64,000 nucleotides of DNA, from NCBI RefSeq assembly GCF_947489355.1, contig NZ_CANLDD010000006.1, positions 62,001 to 126,000 on the forward strand, written 5' to 3'. Position numbers and translations under genes: made by a program. This document shows, piece after piece, positions 46,002 through 55,828 of the stretch (positions are counted from its first letter, which is position 1; every line of letters starts with the position of its first letter). The notes beneath the pieces are model-generated. The model was not told the DNA's origin. It searched no databases and was given only the letters and a program-made list of their open reading frames with translations. The stretch is from an uncultured Microbulbifer sp. Lineage in GTDB: Bacteria; Pseudomonadota; Gammaproteobacteria; Pseudomonadales; Cellvibrionaceae.

Positions 46002-46216
46002 GCCACCACCACCTCTGCCGGAAGGTTGGAGGGGGTCGGCATCCGACACCAGGCCCCCCGTTTCAGAGACGGCGCCTGCCTATCGAAAATATCCCCGGCC
46101 AGATAAACCCTGTCAGCGCAATTCTGCGCCAGAAAATCCACCAGCCGGCAGGACTCGCAGTCACTGCTGCCCAGAGGGACATCCGATATCCACAGCGCGC
46201 GGTAGCGATTTCTCAT
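45998..46216 (-). pseudogene. Truncated LpxH-like metallophosphoesterase
   Basis: 72 residues from the ATG at 46216. The first 45 match the start of UDP-2,3-diacylglucosamine diphosphatase-like phosphoesterases: RYRALWISDVPLGSSDCES and ADRVYLAGDIFD. The family has SDVHLG, with the metal-binding histidine; here it is proline. After GDIFDRQ the frame runs into an unrelated tail and stops in overlap with olsF. About 200 residues are missing. It is a dead remnant as an enzyme, though the coupled stop-start could still feed ribosomes to olsF. Confidence 0.75.
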
Positions 46217-46462
46217 AGCAAGATTTCCGCCTTTGATCAGCAACTAACCGGGCCACCGGCCAGGTCTGTGCGGGACGCAGTCAAAATCGAAACCGGTAAA
46301 ACGGTTTGTCGTCTAAACAATGACTGTGCAGCGGCTTGATGACAGTTCAGTGTATCTTTCTTGAAGCTTATATGGCAACAGAAGACAGAGGCGCAAAGGG
46401 CTGATGGCGGCCAATCCGCCGAGTCCAGGCCCGGCGGCATCGGTTCAGGCGGGGAGGATGCC
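46217..46462. other. Spacer between the phosphoesterase remnant and the DUF1820 gene
   Basis: 246 bp between two minus-strand genes. It should contain the promoter of the remnant-olsF unit. No clear motif was identified. Confidence 0.4.
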
Positions 46463-46798
46463 TTACTCGGTATCCTGGGGGCGACTGATGGGCGGCGCAA
46501 AGGGAAACTTTGCCACTTTGTCCCCCCCTTTGGCCTCTACGATCTTGCCCGTGCCCTCCTTTTCCACTTCGTCGATACGCACAATGCTGTGCATCGGGAT
46601 ATAGGAGCGCGTGACCGAAGCAAACTCGGTTTTCAGCTTCTCTTCGCTGGGGTCCACCACCAACTGTGCCCTTTCTCCAAATACAAACTCTTCGACTTCG
46701 ATAAAGCCGTACATATCACTCTGGTAGATAGCCCGAGCGTAGAGTTCATATACCTGGTTCTGGTTGTGAAAAATTACTTTATAAATCGGGTTGGCCAT
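46463..46798 (-). CDS. DUF1820 family protein
   Basis: 111 residues from the internal ATG (MANPIYKVIFHNQNQVYELYA). A longer TTG frame to 46882 adds an unlikely N-terminus. The sequence YGFIEVEEFVFGE, then HSIVRIDEVEKEG, matches the small conserved DUF1820 proteins of gammaproteobacteria, which have no assigned function. It diverges from miaB with a 171-bp spacer. Confidence 0.8.
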   Translation of the reverse strand: MANPIYKVIFHNQNQVYELYARAIYQSDMYGFIEVEEFVFGERAQLVVDPSEEKLKTEFASVTRSYIPMHSIVRIDEVEKEGTGKIVEAKGGDKVAKFPFAPPISRPQDTE

Positions 46799-46969
46799 AG
46801 GTCTCTCTGAATGGGAATTACCGCGAACCTCAAAATTAGTCAGACAGCGGGCAAAGCGCGCAAGAATAGCACAGGTTTGCAACCGCTAATATAGCCATCT
46901 AGGCAGTGCGGAGCCGTATGGCTATAATGCGCCCCCCGTTCAATTGACCAGATTTCAATCAGGCAGAAT

Positions 46970-48337
46970 ATGTCCGATATACCGGTGAAGAAACTTTACA
47001 TCAAGACCCACGGCTGCCAAATGAACGAGTACGATTCCGCCCGGATGCGCGACCTACTCGGGGAATCTCACGCCATGATCCCCACTGACAATCCCGCTGA
47101 AGCGGATGTGCTGTTGGTCAACACCTGTTCTATCCGCGAGAAGGCCCAGGAAAAACTGTTCCATCAACTGGGCCGCTGGAAGCACCTCAAGGAAAAAAAT
47201 CCCGGCCTGCTGATCGGTGTTGGGGGCTGCGTTGCCAGCCAGGAGGGGGAAGCGATCGCCAGACGCGCACCCTACGTGGACCTGATTTTTGGCCCACAGA
47301 CCCTGCACCGCCTACCGGAGATGATGGAGACCCGGGCGCAAAAAAATGGCGCTGTGGTGGTAGATGTGAGCTTCCCGGAAATCGAGAAATTTGACCGCCT
47401 GCCCCAGCCCGAGGCCGATGGTGCCACTGCCTTTGTTTCCGTCATGGAGGGTTGTTCCAAGTACTGCACCTTTTGTGTAGTGCCCTATACCCGCGGCGAG
47501 GAGGTGAGCCGCCCGCTTGCCGATGTATTGGAGGAGGTTGCGCACCTGGCCGGTCAGGGCGTGCGCGAAGTGAACCTACTGGGCCAGAACGTCAACGCCT
47601 ACCGAAGCGTCGGTGAGGATGGCCATGCAGTGGATTTTGCCGAGCTGATTACCTATGTTGCAACCATCGAGGGTATTGACCGCATTCGCTACACCACCTC
47701 TCATCCAGTGGAGTTTTCCGATGCGCTGGTCGATGTCTATGCCCGGGTGCCGGAACTGGTCAGCCACCTTCACCTGCCGGTACAGAGTGGTTCCGATCGT
47801 ATCCTCATGGCCATGAAACGCGGCCATACTGCACTGGAGTACAAATCCAAGATTCGCCGCCTGAAGGGAATCCGCCCGGACATCTGCCTTTCCTCGGACT
47901 TTATTGTGGGCTTCCCCGGCGAGACCGACAGGGACTTTGAAGCCACTTTGAACCTGATCCAGGAGGTGGGTTTTGATCTTTCCTTCAGCTTTATCTACTC
48001 GCCGCGCCCGGGTACCCCGGCAGCCGACCTGCCCGATAGCACCCCGGAAGAAATCAAAAAACAACGCCTGCAGCTACTGCAAAATCGCATTAACCAGCAG
48101 GCCTCCGCCATTGCGCGGCGCATGGTTGGCAAGACTGAGCGGGTCCTTGTTAGCGGCGTATCAAAAAAAGATCCGGGACAATTGCAGGGCCGCACTGAAA
48201 ATAACCGAGTGGTCAACTTTCGCGCCGACAACCCGGCCCTGATCGGAAAATTTGCCGATATACAGATTGTGGAGGCCCTGCCCAACTCCCTGCGCGGGAA
48301 ATTACTCACATCAGAACTGGAGCAGAGTCTGTTCTAA
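46970..48337 (+). CDS. miaB: tRNA methylthiotransferase MiaB
   Basis: 455 residues. It adds the methylthio group to i6A37 in tRNAs that read UNN codons. The N-terminal cluster-binding cysteines are C16 ([11 protein letters not shown]), C52 (NTCSIREKA) and C86 (GGCVASQ). The radical-SAM CxxxCxxC is C161, C165, C168. A C-terminal TRAM domain (about 375-445) binds tRNA. First of the conserved miaB-ybeZ-ybeY-corC-lnt order. Confidence 0.97.
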   Translation: MSDIPVKKLYIKTHGCQMNEYDSARMRDLLGESHAMIPTDNPAEADVLLVNTCSIREKAQEKLFHQLGRWKHLKEKNPGLLIGVGGCVASQEGEAIARRAPYVDLIFGPQTLHRLPEMMETRAQKNGAVVVDVSFPEIEKFDRLPQPEADGATAFVSVMEGCSKYCTFCVVPYTRGEEVSRPLADVLEEVAHLAGQGVREVNLLGQNVNAYRSVGEDGHAVDFAELITYVATIEGIDRIRYTTSHPVEFSDALVDVYARVPELVSHLHLPVQSGSDRILMAMKRGHTALEYKSKIRRLKGIRPDICLSSDFIVGFPGETDRDFEATLNLIQEVGFDLSFSFIYSPRPGTPAADLPDSTPEEIKKQRLQLLQNRINQQASAIARRMVGKTERVLVSGVSKKDPGQLQGRTENNRVVNFRADNPALIGKFADIQIVEALPNSLRGKLLTSELEQSLF

Positions 48338-48543
48338 AAAGTCCTGGACAACCTGTCCCCCAGCAAGATGCAATGGCAGCCCCTGTCCTGCCGCCCAGAA
48401 GAGGCTGTGGTCACCAAAAAGTACTATTTGTTATTAAAACAATATTTGCATATAACCTATTTGTAGCACTCAAGTCTTTCCCATTCCGGGAAAATGGGTA
48501 TACCCTAGCAATGAACCCCTAACATTAAGGTACCGTAACCAGT

Positions 48544-49560
48544 TTGGAAACACATACCCTCGCGCACAGCATCACCCTCGAGCCCAACGACGCCCGCCGC
48601 CTCGCCAACCTCTGCGGTCAATTTGACCAACATCTGCGACAAATAGAACAGCGGCTGGATATTGAGATCCGCAATCGCGGCAATCTGTTTACTTTTTATG
48701 GCGAATCCCAGCCCGCCCGCGCTGCCGGCGAGTTACTGAACGCCCTCTACCGGGAGACCGGCTCTCATAACCACCTGACTCCAGATGAGATTCACCTGGC
48801 CCTGCAACAGTCGGGCGTGGAGGAGTTGCTCAGCAATGGCGAATCCGGGGAAGGCGACCAGGTGGTTTTGATTCGCACCAAAAAGTGCTCGGTACGCCCG
48901 CGCGGTCTGAACCAGCGCAAGTACGTGTATGCAGTACAATCCAACGATATCAACTTCGGCATCGGCCCGGCGGGGACCGGCAAAACCTACCTGGCGGTGG
49001 CCTGTGGGGTGGAGGCCCTTCTCAAGGACCGGGTCGAGCGTATTCTGCTGGTACGTCCGGCTGTCGAGGCCGGTGAAAAGCTGGGCTTTTTGCCCGGCGA
49101 CCTGAGCCAGAAGGTGGACCCCTACCTGCGCCCGCTCTACGACGCCCTCTATGAGATGCTGGGCTTTGAGACCGTTGGCAAGCTGATCGAGCGCAACGTC
49201 ATTGAAGTGGCACCGCTCGCCTATATGCGCGGGCGCACCTTAAACAATGCCTTCGTCATCCTCGATGAGAGCCAGAACACCACCCGCGAGCAGATGAAGA
49301 TGTTCCTGACCCGTATCGGTTTCGGTTCCACCGCAGTCATTACCGGCGATCCCAGCCAGGTGGACCTGCCGCGCGGACAGGTTTCGGGCCTGCGCCACGC
49401 CGTGGAAGTCCTGGGCAAGGTCAAGGGTATCAGCTTAACGTATTTTGGTGCCAAGGATGTTGTCCGCCACCCCCTGGTCCAACGCATTGTGGAGGCCTAC
49501 GATATTCACGAGGCCGAACGCGACATGACCGCCGGCAAGGCCAGCGAGAATGCCGCTTGA
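48544..49560 (+). CDS. ybeZ: PhoH-like ATPase YbeZ
   Basis: 338 residues, TTG start. An in-frame stop at 48526-48528 excludes anything further upstream, and the text ETHTLAHSITLEPNDARRLANL aligns with family N-termini. Walker A is GPAGTGKT at 141-148 and Walker B is AFVILDESQN. YbeZ is an RNA-associated ATPase that works with the nuclease YbeY in ribosome and rRNA maturation. The next gene ybeY starts 18 bp after its stop. Confidence 0.94.
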   Translation: METHTLAHSITLEPNDARRLANLCGQFDQHLRQIEQRLDIEIRNRGNLFTFYGESQPARAAGELLNALYRETGSHNHLTPDEIHLALQQSGVEELLSNGESGEGDQVVLIRTKKCSVRPRGLNQRKYVYAVQSNDINFGIGPAGTGKTYLAVACGVEALLKDRVERILLVRPAVEAGEKLGFLPGDLSQKVDPYLRPLYDALYEMLGFETVGKLIERNVIEVAPLAYMRGRTLNNAFVILDESQNTTREQMKMFLTRIGFGSTAVITGDPSQVDLPRGQVSGLRHAVEVLGKVKGISLTYFGAKDVVRHPLVQRIVEAYDIHEAERDMTAGKASENAA

Positions 49561-49577
49561 CACCCAGCTGCCGAGTC

Positions 49578-50048
49578 ATGATTGATTTGACACTCGATGT
49601 ACAGCGGGCCAGCCGTTGCACACCACTGCCCCCCGACGAGGCCATTCACACCTGGGTTGCCAAAACACTGACCGGGCACCGGGAGGTGGCCGAACTCTCC
49701 GTGCGCATTGTCGACAGGGAAGAGAGCCAGCAGCTCAACAACCGGTACCGAGGCAAGGATGGTCCTACCAATGTTTTGTCCTTTCAAGCGGACTTACCTG
49801 CGGAGCTAAATCTTCCCCTATTGGGGGATCTTGTGATCTGTGCTCCGGTAGTACAGCTGGAGGCGGAGCAGCAGCGCAAATCGCTGTCGGCGCACTGGGC
49901 ACATATGATGGTCCATGGCACACTGCATCTGCTGGGCTATGACCATATCGAGGATAACGATGCAGCGGTGATGGAAAAGCTGGAGACAGACCTGCTGTGT
50001 AGCCTCGGCTTTTCCGCCCCCTACACTCCTGCTGGGAGGGCGAAATGA
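49578..50048 (+). CDS. ybeY: Endoribonuclease YbeY
   Basis: 156 residues from the ATG at 49578; a TTG overlapping the ybeZ stop gives a longer frame I do not favour. The zinc motif HGTLHLLGYDH has H113, H117 and H123 as ligands. The family marker GPTNVLSFQ is present. It processes the 3' end of 16S rRNA and takes part in ribosome quality control. Confidence 0.95.
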   Translation: MIDLTLDVQRASRCTPLPPDEAIHTWVAKTLTGHREVAELSVRIVDREESQQLNNRYRGKDGPTNVLSFQADLPAELNLPLLGDLVICAPVVQLEAEQQRKSLSAHWAHMMVHGTLHLLGYDHIEDNDAAVMEKLETDLLCSLGFSAPYTPAGRAK

Positions 50049-50129
50049 CAGCCCACTGCGCAGCCGAATTACCCAAGAAATACTACCAATTACCCAGAAA
50101 TGAGAGATATCCGGAGCATGGCCACTTCC

Positions 50130-51014
50130 ATGACCACAGACGAACCCCCAAGTAGCCACTTGTCCAGCAAGTCCCGATCCAGTGAAAAAAACTGGTTGGA
50201 AAAACTGTTCAGCGCTTTTTCTGCTGAACCCAAATCCCGCGATGAGTTACTGGACATCATCAAAGACGCGGCTGAAAACCAGCTGGTGGACGCGGAAGCG
50301 CTGTCCATCATTGAAGGCGCACTGGATGTCTCCACCCAGCAGGTGCGGGAAATTATGATTCCCCGCTCTCAGATGGTTGTGGTGGGCCTGCGGGACAATC
50401 CCGAAACCTTTTTGCCCAAAATTATCGAATCCGGCCACTCGCGATTCCCGGTAGTCGGTGAAAGTATCGACGATATCCGCGGAATACTGCTCGCCAAGGA
50501 TCTGCTCCCCCTGCTCCTCAAGGGTGTCGGTGAATTTCAGCTCGAGGATATCATCCGCCCGGCCAATATCATTCCAGAAAGCAAGCGCCTGAACATTCTG
50601 CTGCGGGAATTTCGTGAAAACCGCTACCATATGGCCGTCGTTATCGACGAGTATGGTGGCGTCTCCGGCGTTGTTACCATTGAAGATATTCTCGAAGAGA
50701 TTGTCGGGGAAATTGAAGACGAGACCGACGAGGAGGAAGTGGATAGCTTTATCCGCCGGGTGGGTGACAATGACTATATCGTCAAAGCACTCACCCCTAT
50801 CGAGGAATTCAATGCGTTTTTTGAATGTGCCTTCAGTGATGAAGAATTTGACACGATTGGTGGTCTAATCATGCAATCTTTCGGCCACCTCCCCGGGCGC
50901 GATGAGGTGACTCGCCTCGGGGACTTTATGTTCCGCGTGCTCTATGCAGACAACCGGCAGATTCACCTGTTGCGCGTGGCCCATATACGCAAGCCGCCGG
51001 AAGAGGACAGTTGA
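50130..51014 (+). CDS. corC: CorC/HlyC family CBS-domain protein
   Basis: 294 residues from the ATG at 50130. Two other in-frame ATGs (50100, 50118) are possible; the family's N-terminal spacing favours this one. Two CBS domains (about 60-185) with MIPRSQMVVV and HSRFPVVGES, then a CorC_HlyC transporter-associated domain (from about 200). It has no membrane segment. The role in Mg/Co efflux is assigned from CorC of enteric bacteria; the neighbouring lnt is a standard partner. Confidence 0.9.
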   Translation: MTTDEPPSSHLSSKSRSSEKNWLEKLFSAFSAEPKSRDELLDIIKDAAENQLVDAEALSIIEGALDVSTQQVREIMIPRSQMVVVGLRDNPETFLPKIIESGHSRFPVVGESIDDIRGILLAKDLLPLLLKGVGEFQLEDIIRPANIIPESKRLNILLREFRENRYHMAVVIDEYGGVSGVVTIEDILEEIVGEIEDETDEEEVDSFIRRVGDNDYIVKALTPIEEFNAFFECAFSDEEFDTIGGLIMQSFGHLPGRDEVTRLGDFMFRVLYADNRQIHLLRVAHIRKPPEEDS

Positions 51015-51130
51015 CAGAGGGCGCCCTAAAAACCCGCAGCCGGCACGCAGATTGATAGCGCGCCGGCCGATGGCCCAGGTGTTTGAATAACTGGGCACAC
51101 TGGCCAACAGGACACCGAACACGCGAATCT

Positions 51131-52771
51131 ATGCGCAGATTACTTTTTCCTCTCGCCAGCGCTGGCGCCGGCGGGCTGATGACACTCTCCTTTGCCCCGT
51201 TCAACTACTGGATGTGCGGCCTGCTGTCCCTAGCCCTGCTGGCCTGGCTGTACTTGCTGGCCTCTGGGGAGCAAACTCTGCGCGGACGCAGCGCCCTGTG
51301 GCTGGCATTCTGCTACGGCCTGGGGCTGTTCGCCAGCGGCGGCTCTTGGGTCTACATCTCGATTACCAACTTCGGCAACGCCTCTGTTCCCCTTGGGGTC
51401 GCGCTTACCGGAGGGTTTGTCGCCTTGATGGCGTTGCTACTGGCCACCCCGTTCTATTTTGTCGGCCGTTTTACCGATAACCGGTTCAGCTTTGCCCTGG
51501 CCTTTGCCGCCCTCTGGTTTATCAGCGAATGGTTCCGCAGCTGGATATTGACCGGCTTCCCCTGGTTGTTTGCCGGCTACGCCCATTTGGATACCTGGCT
51601 GTCTGGCTGGGCTCCGGTACTGAGCGTCTACGGCATTGGCCTGTTGCTGGCGTTTGGCGCGGCTGTGCTCGCCCTGGTGGTCAGCGGCCGCCTGGTGCCA
51701 CTCAATCAGCGCGGCCATATTGCCTTGATTATCACGGCACTTCTGCCCTGGCCCGCAGGCGCCCTGCTTTCCCATATGGTGTGGACCCACGCCGAGGGTG
51801 GGATCATCACTGTGGGGCTGGTGCAGGCCAATATTCCCCAGGAGAAAAAGTGGTTGCCGGAATTCCGCGGAGAGACCATAAGCCGCTACCAAGATGGTAC
51901 CCGCACCCTCAGCAGCCAGGATGTGGATGTGATCATCTGGCCGGAGGCCGCCCTGCCGATGCTGTACAGGCAGGCCCCCAACCTGATGCAGGCGCTGCAG
52001 CGCAATGCGGAAACATCCCAAATCGACCTGATCAGCGGCATCCTCTACGATAGACGCGACCCCAACAATAATGGCCGAGTTGTGCATAATTCGGCCGCAG
52101 TGTTCGGCCAGAGTCCCGGTGTCTACCACAAGCGGCATCTGGTTCCCTTTGGCGAATACGTCCCCCTGGAGGAGTTGATCCGAGGCACCATCGAGTTTTT
52201 CGACCTGCCCACTTCCTTTATCCGCTCCGGCCCCGACGAGCAGCGCCCGCTGAACGCAGCGGGCGTCAGCTGGGCGCCGCTCATCTGTTACGAGATCGTC
52301 TACCCACGCCTGGTGGCGAACAGCGCACTATCGGCCCAGGTACTTCTCACGATCAGCAATGACGCCTGGTTCGGGAAATCCATCGGCCCGCTGCAGCACC
52401 TGCAAATGGCGCAAATGCGCGCGCTGGAAACCGGCCGCTATATGGTCCGCAGTACCAATACCGGCATGACTGCCATCGTGGACCCCCAGGGACACATCCT
52501 GAAACAACTGCCCCAGTTTGAACAAGTCAATTTGACAGGCGATATCCGTGCGATGCGGGGAGCCACCCCCTTTATGCTTGCCGGTATCTCCATCGTATTT
52601 GCTCTGGCCCTACCCATGCTGGCTCTGGCAGTCATTCTGCGCCGAAGAGGCAGTACCCAAGCCAAGGCACCTGCCACCGGCGAAGTCACCGGCCCGCAAA
52701 CCTTCCGCAAAAAGTGCCCCGGCAACCCCGCGGGCACACCCCAAGCCCAGCCCGGGCCCCGCCATGATTGA
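51131..52771 (+). CDS. lnt: Apolipoprotein N-acyltransferase
   Basis: 546 residues from the ATG at 51131. It adds the third acyl chain to the N-terminal cysteine of lipoproteins in the inner membrane. Six or seven hydrophobic helices (about 5-210) come before the periplasmic nitrilase domain. The triad is E272 (WPEAALP), K334 (YHKRHLVPFGEYVP) and C386 (LICYEIVYP). The C-terminus adds one helix and a basic, proline-rich tail of about 40 residues. Confidence 0.95.
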   Translation: MRRLLFPLASAGAGGLMTLSFAPFNYWMCGLLSLALLAWLYLLASGEQTLRGRSALWLAFCYGLGLFASGGSWVYISITNFGNASVPLGVALTGGFVALMALLLATPFYFVGRFTDNRFSFALAFAALWFISEWFRSWILTGFPWLFAGYAHLDTWLSGWAPVLSVYGIGLLLAFGAAVLALVVSGRLVPLNQRGHIALIITALLPWPAGALLSHMVWTHAEGGIITVGLVQANIPQEKKWLPEFRGETISRYQDGTRTLSSQDVDVIIWPEAALPMLYRQAPNLMQALQRNAETSQIDLISGILYDRRDPNNNGRVVHNSAAVFGQSPGVYHKRHLVPFGEYVPLEELIRGTIEFFDLPTSFIRSGPDEQRPLNAAGVSWAPLICYEIVYPRLVANSALSAQVLLTISNDAWFGKSIGPLQHLQMAQMRALETGRYMVRSTNTGMTAIVDPQGHILKQLPQFEQVNLTGDIRAMRGATPFMLAGISIVFALALPMLALAVILRRRGSTQAKAPATGEVTGPQTFRKKCPGNPAGTPQAQPGPRHD

Positions 52772-52830
52772 AGATGACTGCTATGCTGCAAGCACTTTAC
52801 CAGTGAAACTGCGGCAGGGGCGCCCTACCT

Positions 52831-53748
52831 ATGCATTGTTTAATCAGTGGCGGCACCGGCCTGATCGGCAGGCTCTTTTGCCAGCGGTGGCTGGCCCGCG
52901 GAGGCAGTCTCACCGTACTGAGCAGGCAGCTGGATAAAGTGCGCGCACTGTGTGGAGAGTCTGTGGATGCCTGTAAGGAGCCGGAAGAGGTCGAGCGACC
53001 GGTAGACGTCGTGGTGAACCTGGCGGGAGAGCCTATCTCCCGTCGCTGGACCGAGAGGCGCCGCGCAGAGATCCGCAATTCACGTCTGAAAACCACAGAG
53101 AAACTGGTGCGCTGGACGCTCGTGCAAAGAGCGCGCCCCGGTTACTTCCTGTCCGGGTCGGCTATTGGCTACTATGGGGACCGCGGTGGAGATTTGCTCA
53201 AGGAAGACAGCCCTCCCGGAGGGGGTTTTGCCGCGCAGTTGTGCCGGGATTGGGAAGCTGCAACCCTGCCCCTTCAACAGGCGGGTATCTGTGTCGGCAT
53301 TATGCGCACGGCTGTTGTACTCTCCAACCGCGGTGGTGCCCTGCCACAGATGCTGCCGGCATTCCGGCTTGGGCTTGGGGGCCCCATGGGCTCTGGCGAA
53401 CATTGGATGAGCTGGATTCACGAAGAGGATGAAGTGGGGCTGATGCTACACGCTATCGACCAGCATCTGTGCCTGCCATTTAATGCGAGTGCACCAGAGG
53501 CGGTCACCAACAACAGCTTTGCCCGCCTCCTGGCCAAGCAGTTGCATCGGCCAGCTATGATGCGCGCACCCGCCTGGCTGCTGAATATCCTGTTTGGGGA
53601 AATGGCACAGGAGCTGCTACTGACGAGCGAGCGGGTAGAACCGCGCGCAGCACTCGACAGCGGTTATACCTTCCACTTTCCCACCCTCGTGCAGGCCCTT
53701 GCAGATCTGGTCAATGGGGGCAGCGCCACCAGTGGGGCACGGGCCTGA
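52831..53748 (+). CDS. yfcH: TIGR01777-type NAD-dependent epimerase (YfcH-like)
   Basis: 305 residues. Rossmann start CLISGGTGLIGRLFCQRW, then VVNLAGEPISRRWTERRRAE. SGSAIGYYGDRG carries the short-chain dehydrogenase-like tyrosine. WMSWIHEEDEVGLMLHAI is typical of the TIGR01777 group, whose substrate is unknown. A C-terminal DUF1731 domain spans about 250-295. 59 bp after lnt; likely co-transcribed. Confidence 0.9.
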   Translation: MHCLISGGTGLIGRLFCQRWLARGGSLTVLSRQLDKVRALCGESVDACKEPEEVERPVDVVVNLAGEPISRRWTERRRAEIRNSRLKTTEKLVRWTLVQRARPGYFLSGSAIGYYGDRGGDLLKEDSPPGGGFAAQLCRDWEAATLPLQQAGICVGIMRTAVVLSNRGGALPQMLPAFRLGLGGPMGSGEHWMSWIHEEDEVGLMLHAIDQHLCLPFNASAPEAVTNNSFARLLAKQLHRPAMMRAPAWLLNILFGEMAQELLLTSERVEPRAALDSGYTFHFPTLVQALADLVNGGSATSGARA

Positions 53749-53779
53749 AAGTGCCACCAGACCATAGGCACAAAACGTC

Positions 53780-54154
53780 TCAGGCCGCAGCCATGGCGCT
53801 CTCCAATGCCTCCGCCAAATAGCGGCAAGCCGATTCGCTGGTCACCCGCTCAAGGTGGCACTCCATCGGTGCAGATCCAACCCACCGGGCATGCCAGCGA
53901 TACCATTGGGATTCTTCCGCACCCTTACGCAGCTCTATAAATTCCACTTGGGCGGGGTCAATACGAAACTCTCGCACTATTTGCCCGGCAAATGTCTCAA
54001 AGTTCTTGCTTAGCTGGGCACCAACCTCCGTACCAGCATAGAGAAATAACAGGGTTCGGCCATCCTGCCTCACTTGCCTGAAACCAATCCAAACCGCTTG
54101 GTTTAATCGGTTGTGCAATTGGATGGGCGTAAAAGAAATCGGGATGCCCTTCAT
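53780..54154 (-). CDS. Conserved-looking hypothetical protein
   Basis: 124 residues from the ATG at 54154 (MKGIPISFTPIQLHN); an upstream GTG start at 54193 is the alternative. It contains IGFRQVRQDGRTLLFLYAG and WYRWHARWVGSAPMECHLE, giving an alpha/beta pattern, and a helical alanine-rich end. No signal peptide or membrane segment. I do not recognise the family. Convergent with yfcH 31 bp away. Confidence 0.55.
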   Translation of the reverse strand: MKGIPISFTPIQLHNRLNQAVWIGFRQVRQDGRTLLFLYAGTEVGAQLSKNFETFAGQIVREFRIDPAQVEFIELRKGAEESQWYRWHARWVGSAPMECHLERVTSESACRYLAEALESAMAAA

Positions 54155-54437
54155 CTTAGGTTTATCTCGCTTATTGTTATGGTTGTCTCCCACCGCCGTT
54201 ACGCCTATTGGTAACCCCGGTAGTCAAACCGATCTTCCATGTTCTGTTTGATGCCGCCGCCCCGGAAGCACGCGTGTAACCTGAGTCCAACTGTAGGTAT
54301 TTCAAGGGTTCGGCCTGCGATGCCATTCATCCTAAGTCTGTCACCACAAGTGATCAAATCACAGTCTTATCCGGCATCCGGCGGCCCCTCCCCTCTTAAC
54401 CAGTAGGCCTCTGAAATGCCTTTATGTTAAAAGTTCC

Positions 54438-55199
54438 TCAGCAGGGGTGAATCGGCGGCAGCGATCTCCAGCGATACCATACCTGTGCCAATACCTCCCG
54501 CCAGTAGATCTGCGCTTGAAGCATCGCTACCGCACCGGGTGCCCAGCGCAATACGCCGCTCTGTGACTGCGGTAACAACTCCGCTACACTGCCTACCGGC
54601 AGCGGCTGCACCTGCAGGCCAGCGCGGGTAAACACTTCTGCTGCGCGGGGCATATGCCACCAGTGGGTTACCAGGACAATACTTTCCACACCGGCGCTGC
54701 GCAATATCGCCGCGCTGTGCACGGCATTCTCCGCAGTTGTACGGCTGCAATCGTCGCGCCAACTGACCTGCCGCAACAGTTTCCCCTCCAGTAAGGCTTC
54801 CATCATCTGTGACTCTGCCAACCGCTCATTCTTATAGATCCTGCCACCGGAGACCAGTAGCGGCAGGTGATCCGGCGCTTTTTGTGCCGCCCACAGCACC
54901 CTTTCGAGACTTGTTGCCGACAGGCGCTCATTGCCAGACGCCGGGTCACGGTAGCGCCCACCACCGAGAATAACGACTGCCTGGGGGGAGATACCGGCCA
55001 TTTCCGGAGCTGTGCCCAATTGCTTTCCAAGCCAGGCAGAAAACGCGGGTGTGGCACTCACCCAGAGAGCAGCGAAAGAAATAACGGCCAATGGCAGTGC
55101 CAAACGCGCTAACAGGGGACCGAAAGGCAGGGAGTGCAGTAGAAATGCCAACAGCAATCCCAACAGAGGCGCCAGTGGCGGCATCAAAAGGTTAGCCAT
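54438..55199 (-). CDS. YdcF/ElyC family membrane protein (DUF218)
   Basis: 253 residues from the ATG at 55199. Two hydrophobic helices (about 5-28 and 30-50) precede a DUF218 domain: VVILGGGRYRD, LLVSGGRIYKNE, CSRTTAENAVHSA and IVLVTHWWHMPRAAEVF. Family members (ElyC, SanA, YdcF) act in envelope maintenance and possibly in lipid-carrier use for peptidoglycan; the reaction is unproven. It begins 18 bp after the YbeL-like gene on the same strand. Confidence 0.85.
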   Translation of the reverse strand: MANLLMPPLAPLLGLLLAFLLHSLPFGPLLARLALPLAVISFAALWVSATPAFSAWLGKQLGTAPEMAGISPQAVVILGGGRYRDPASGNERLSATSLERVLWAAQKAPDHLPLLVSGGRIYKNERLAESQMMEALLEGKLLRQVSWRDDCSRTTAENAVHSAAILRSAGVESIVLVTHWWHMPRAAEVFTRAGLQVQPLPVGSVAELLPQSQSGVLRWAPGAVAMLQAQIYWREVLAQVWYRWRSLPPIHPC

Positions 55200-55216
55200 A
55201 ACTGGATAAAATTCGA

Positions 55217-55666
55217 TCAATACTCAAGACCACCTTCAATCTGGCGGAAGCAGCCATATCCACAGCGGTGGCAAGGGGTGATCTGGGTATGCTCCGGGGG
55301 CAGCACACGGTAACCACAACCCAAGCACTGCAGTTCCTCATCGGCACCCACATATTCCCCAGCCAGGGCCCAGGGCTTCCCCTCTTTGATACAACGCATC
55401 AGGTTGGGCCAGGCGGTTTCGGTTGGATCTGCCGCATCCAGCAGCCAATTGCCGCCACGCTCCTCAAGGGTACGCAACTCCCCCCCGAGGCCGCGCAGAT
55501 AATCCCCCGCCCGGTGCAGATCATCCTTTAACCAGGCACGCAGGAAGGCGACTTTATTGGCCGTGAGATCCTCAACGGCCAGCTCTCCCTCCACCAGATT
55601 CTCCAGATCCTGGCGCAACTCGTCGACCAGATCTGCCTTCGGTGGTAACTTCGGTTCCTTCGTCAC
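55217..55666 (-). CDS. YbeL-like zinc-ribbon protein (DUF1451)
   Basis: 149 residues, GTG start with a strong taggaggg upstream. The N-terminal two thirds are helical and acidic. The C-terminal zinc ribbon has CLGCGYRVLPP and CHRCGYGCF (two CxxC knuckles). It resembles E. coli YbeL, of unknown function, which also lies near leuS. It diverges from leuS by 162 bp. Confidence 0.82.
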   Translation of the reverse strand: MTKEPKLPPKADLVDELRQDLENLVEGELAVEDLTANKVAFLRAWLKDDLHRAGDYLRGLGGELRTLEERGGNWLLDAADPTETAWPNLMRCIKEGKPWALAGEYVGADEELQCLGCGYRVLPPEHTQITPCHRCGYGCFRQIEGGLEY

Positions 55667-55828
55667 AATATCCCTCCTATAATTCCGCGTTTACACATCC
55701 TAATGGATGCTCCGGGGACGGGACTTGATCGCAATCACCCCCCCTGAAATACCGGTCAGTAGCCGTACCCGTTGGAGCACTGAACGGTTTCCCGTAAATT
55801 TAGATCACAGAGTATAGGTCTCGAATCC

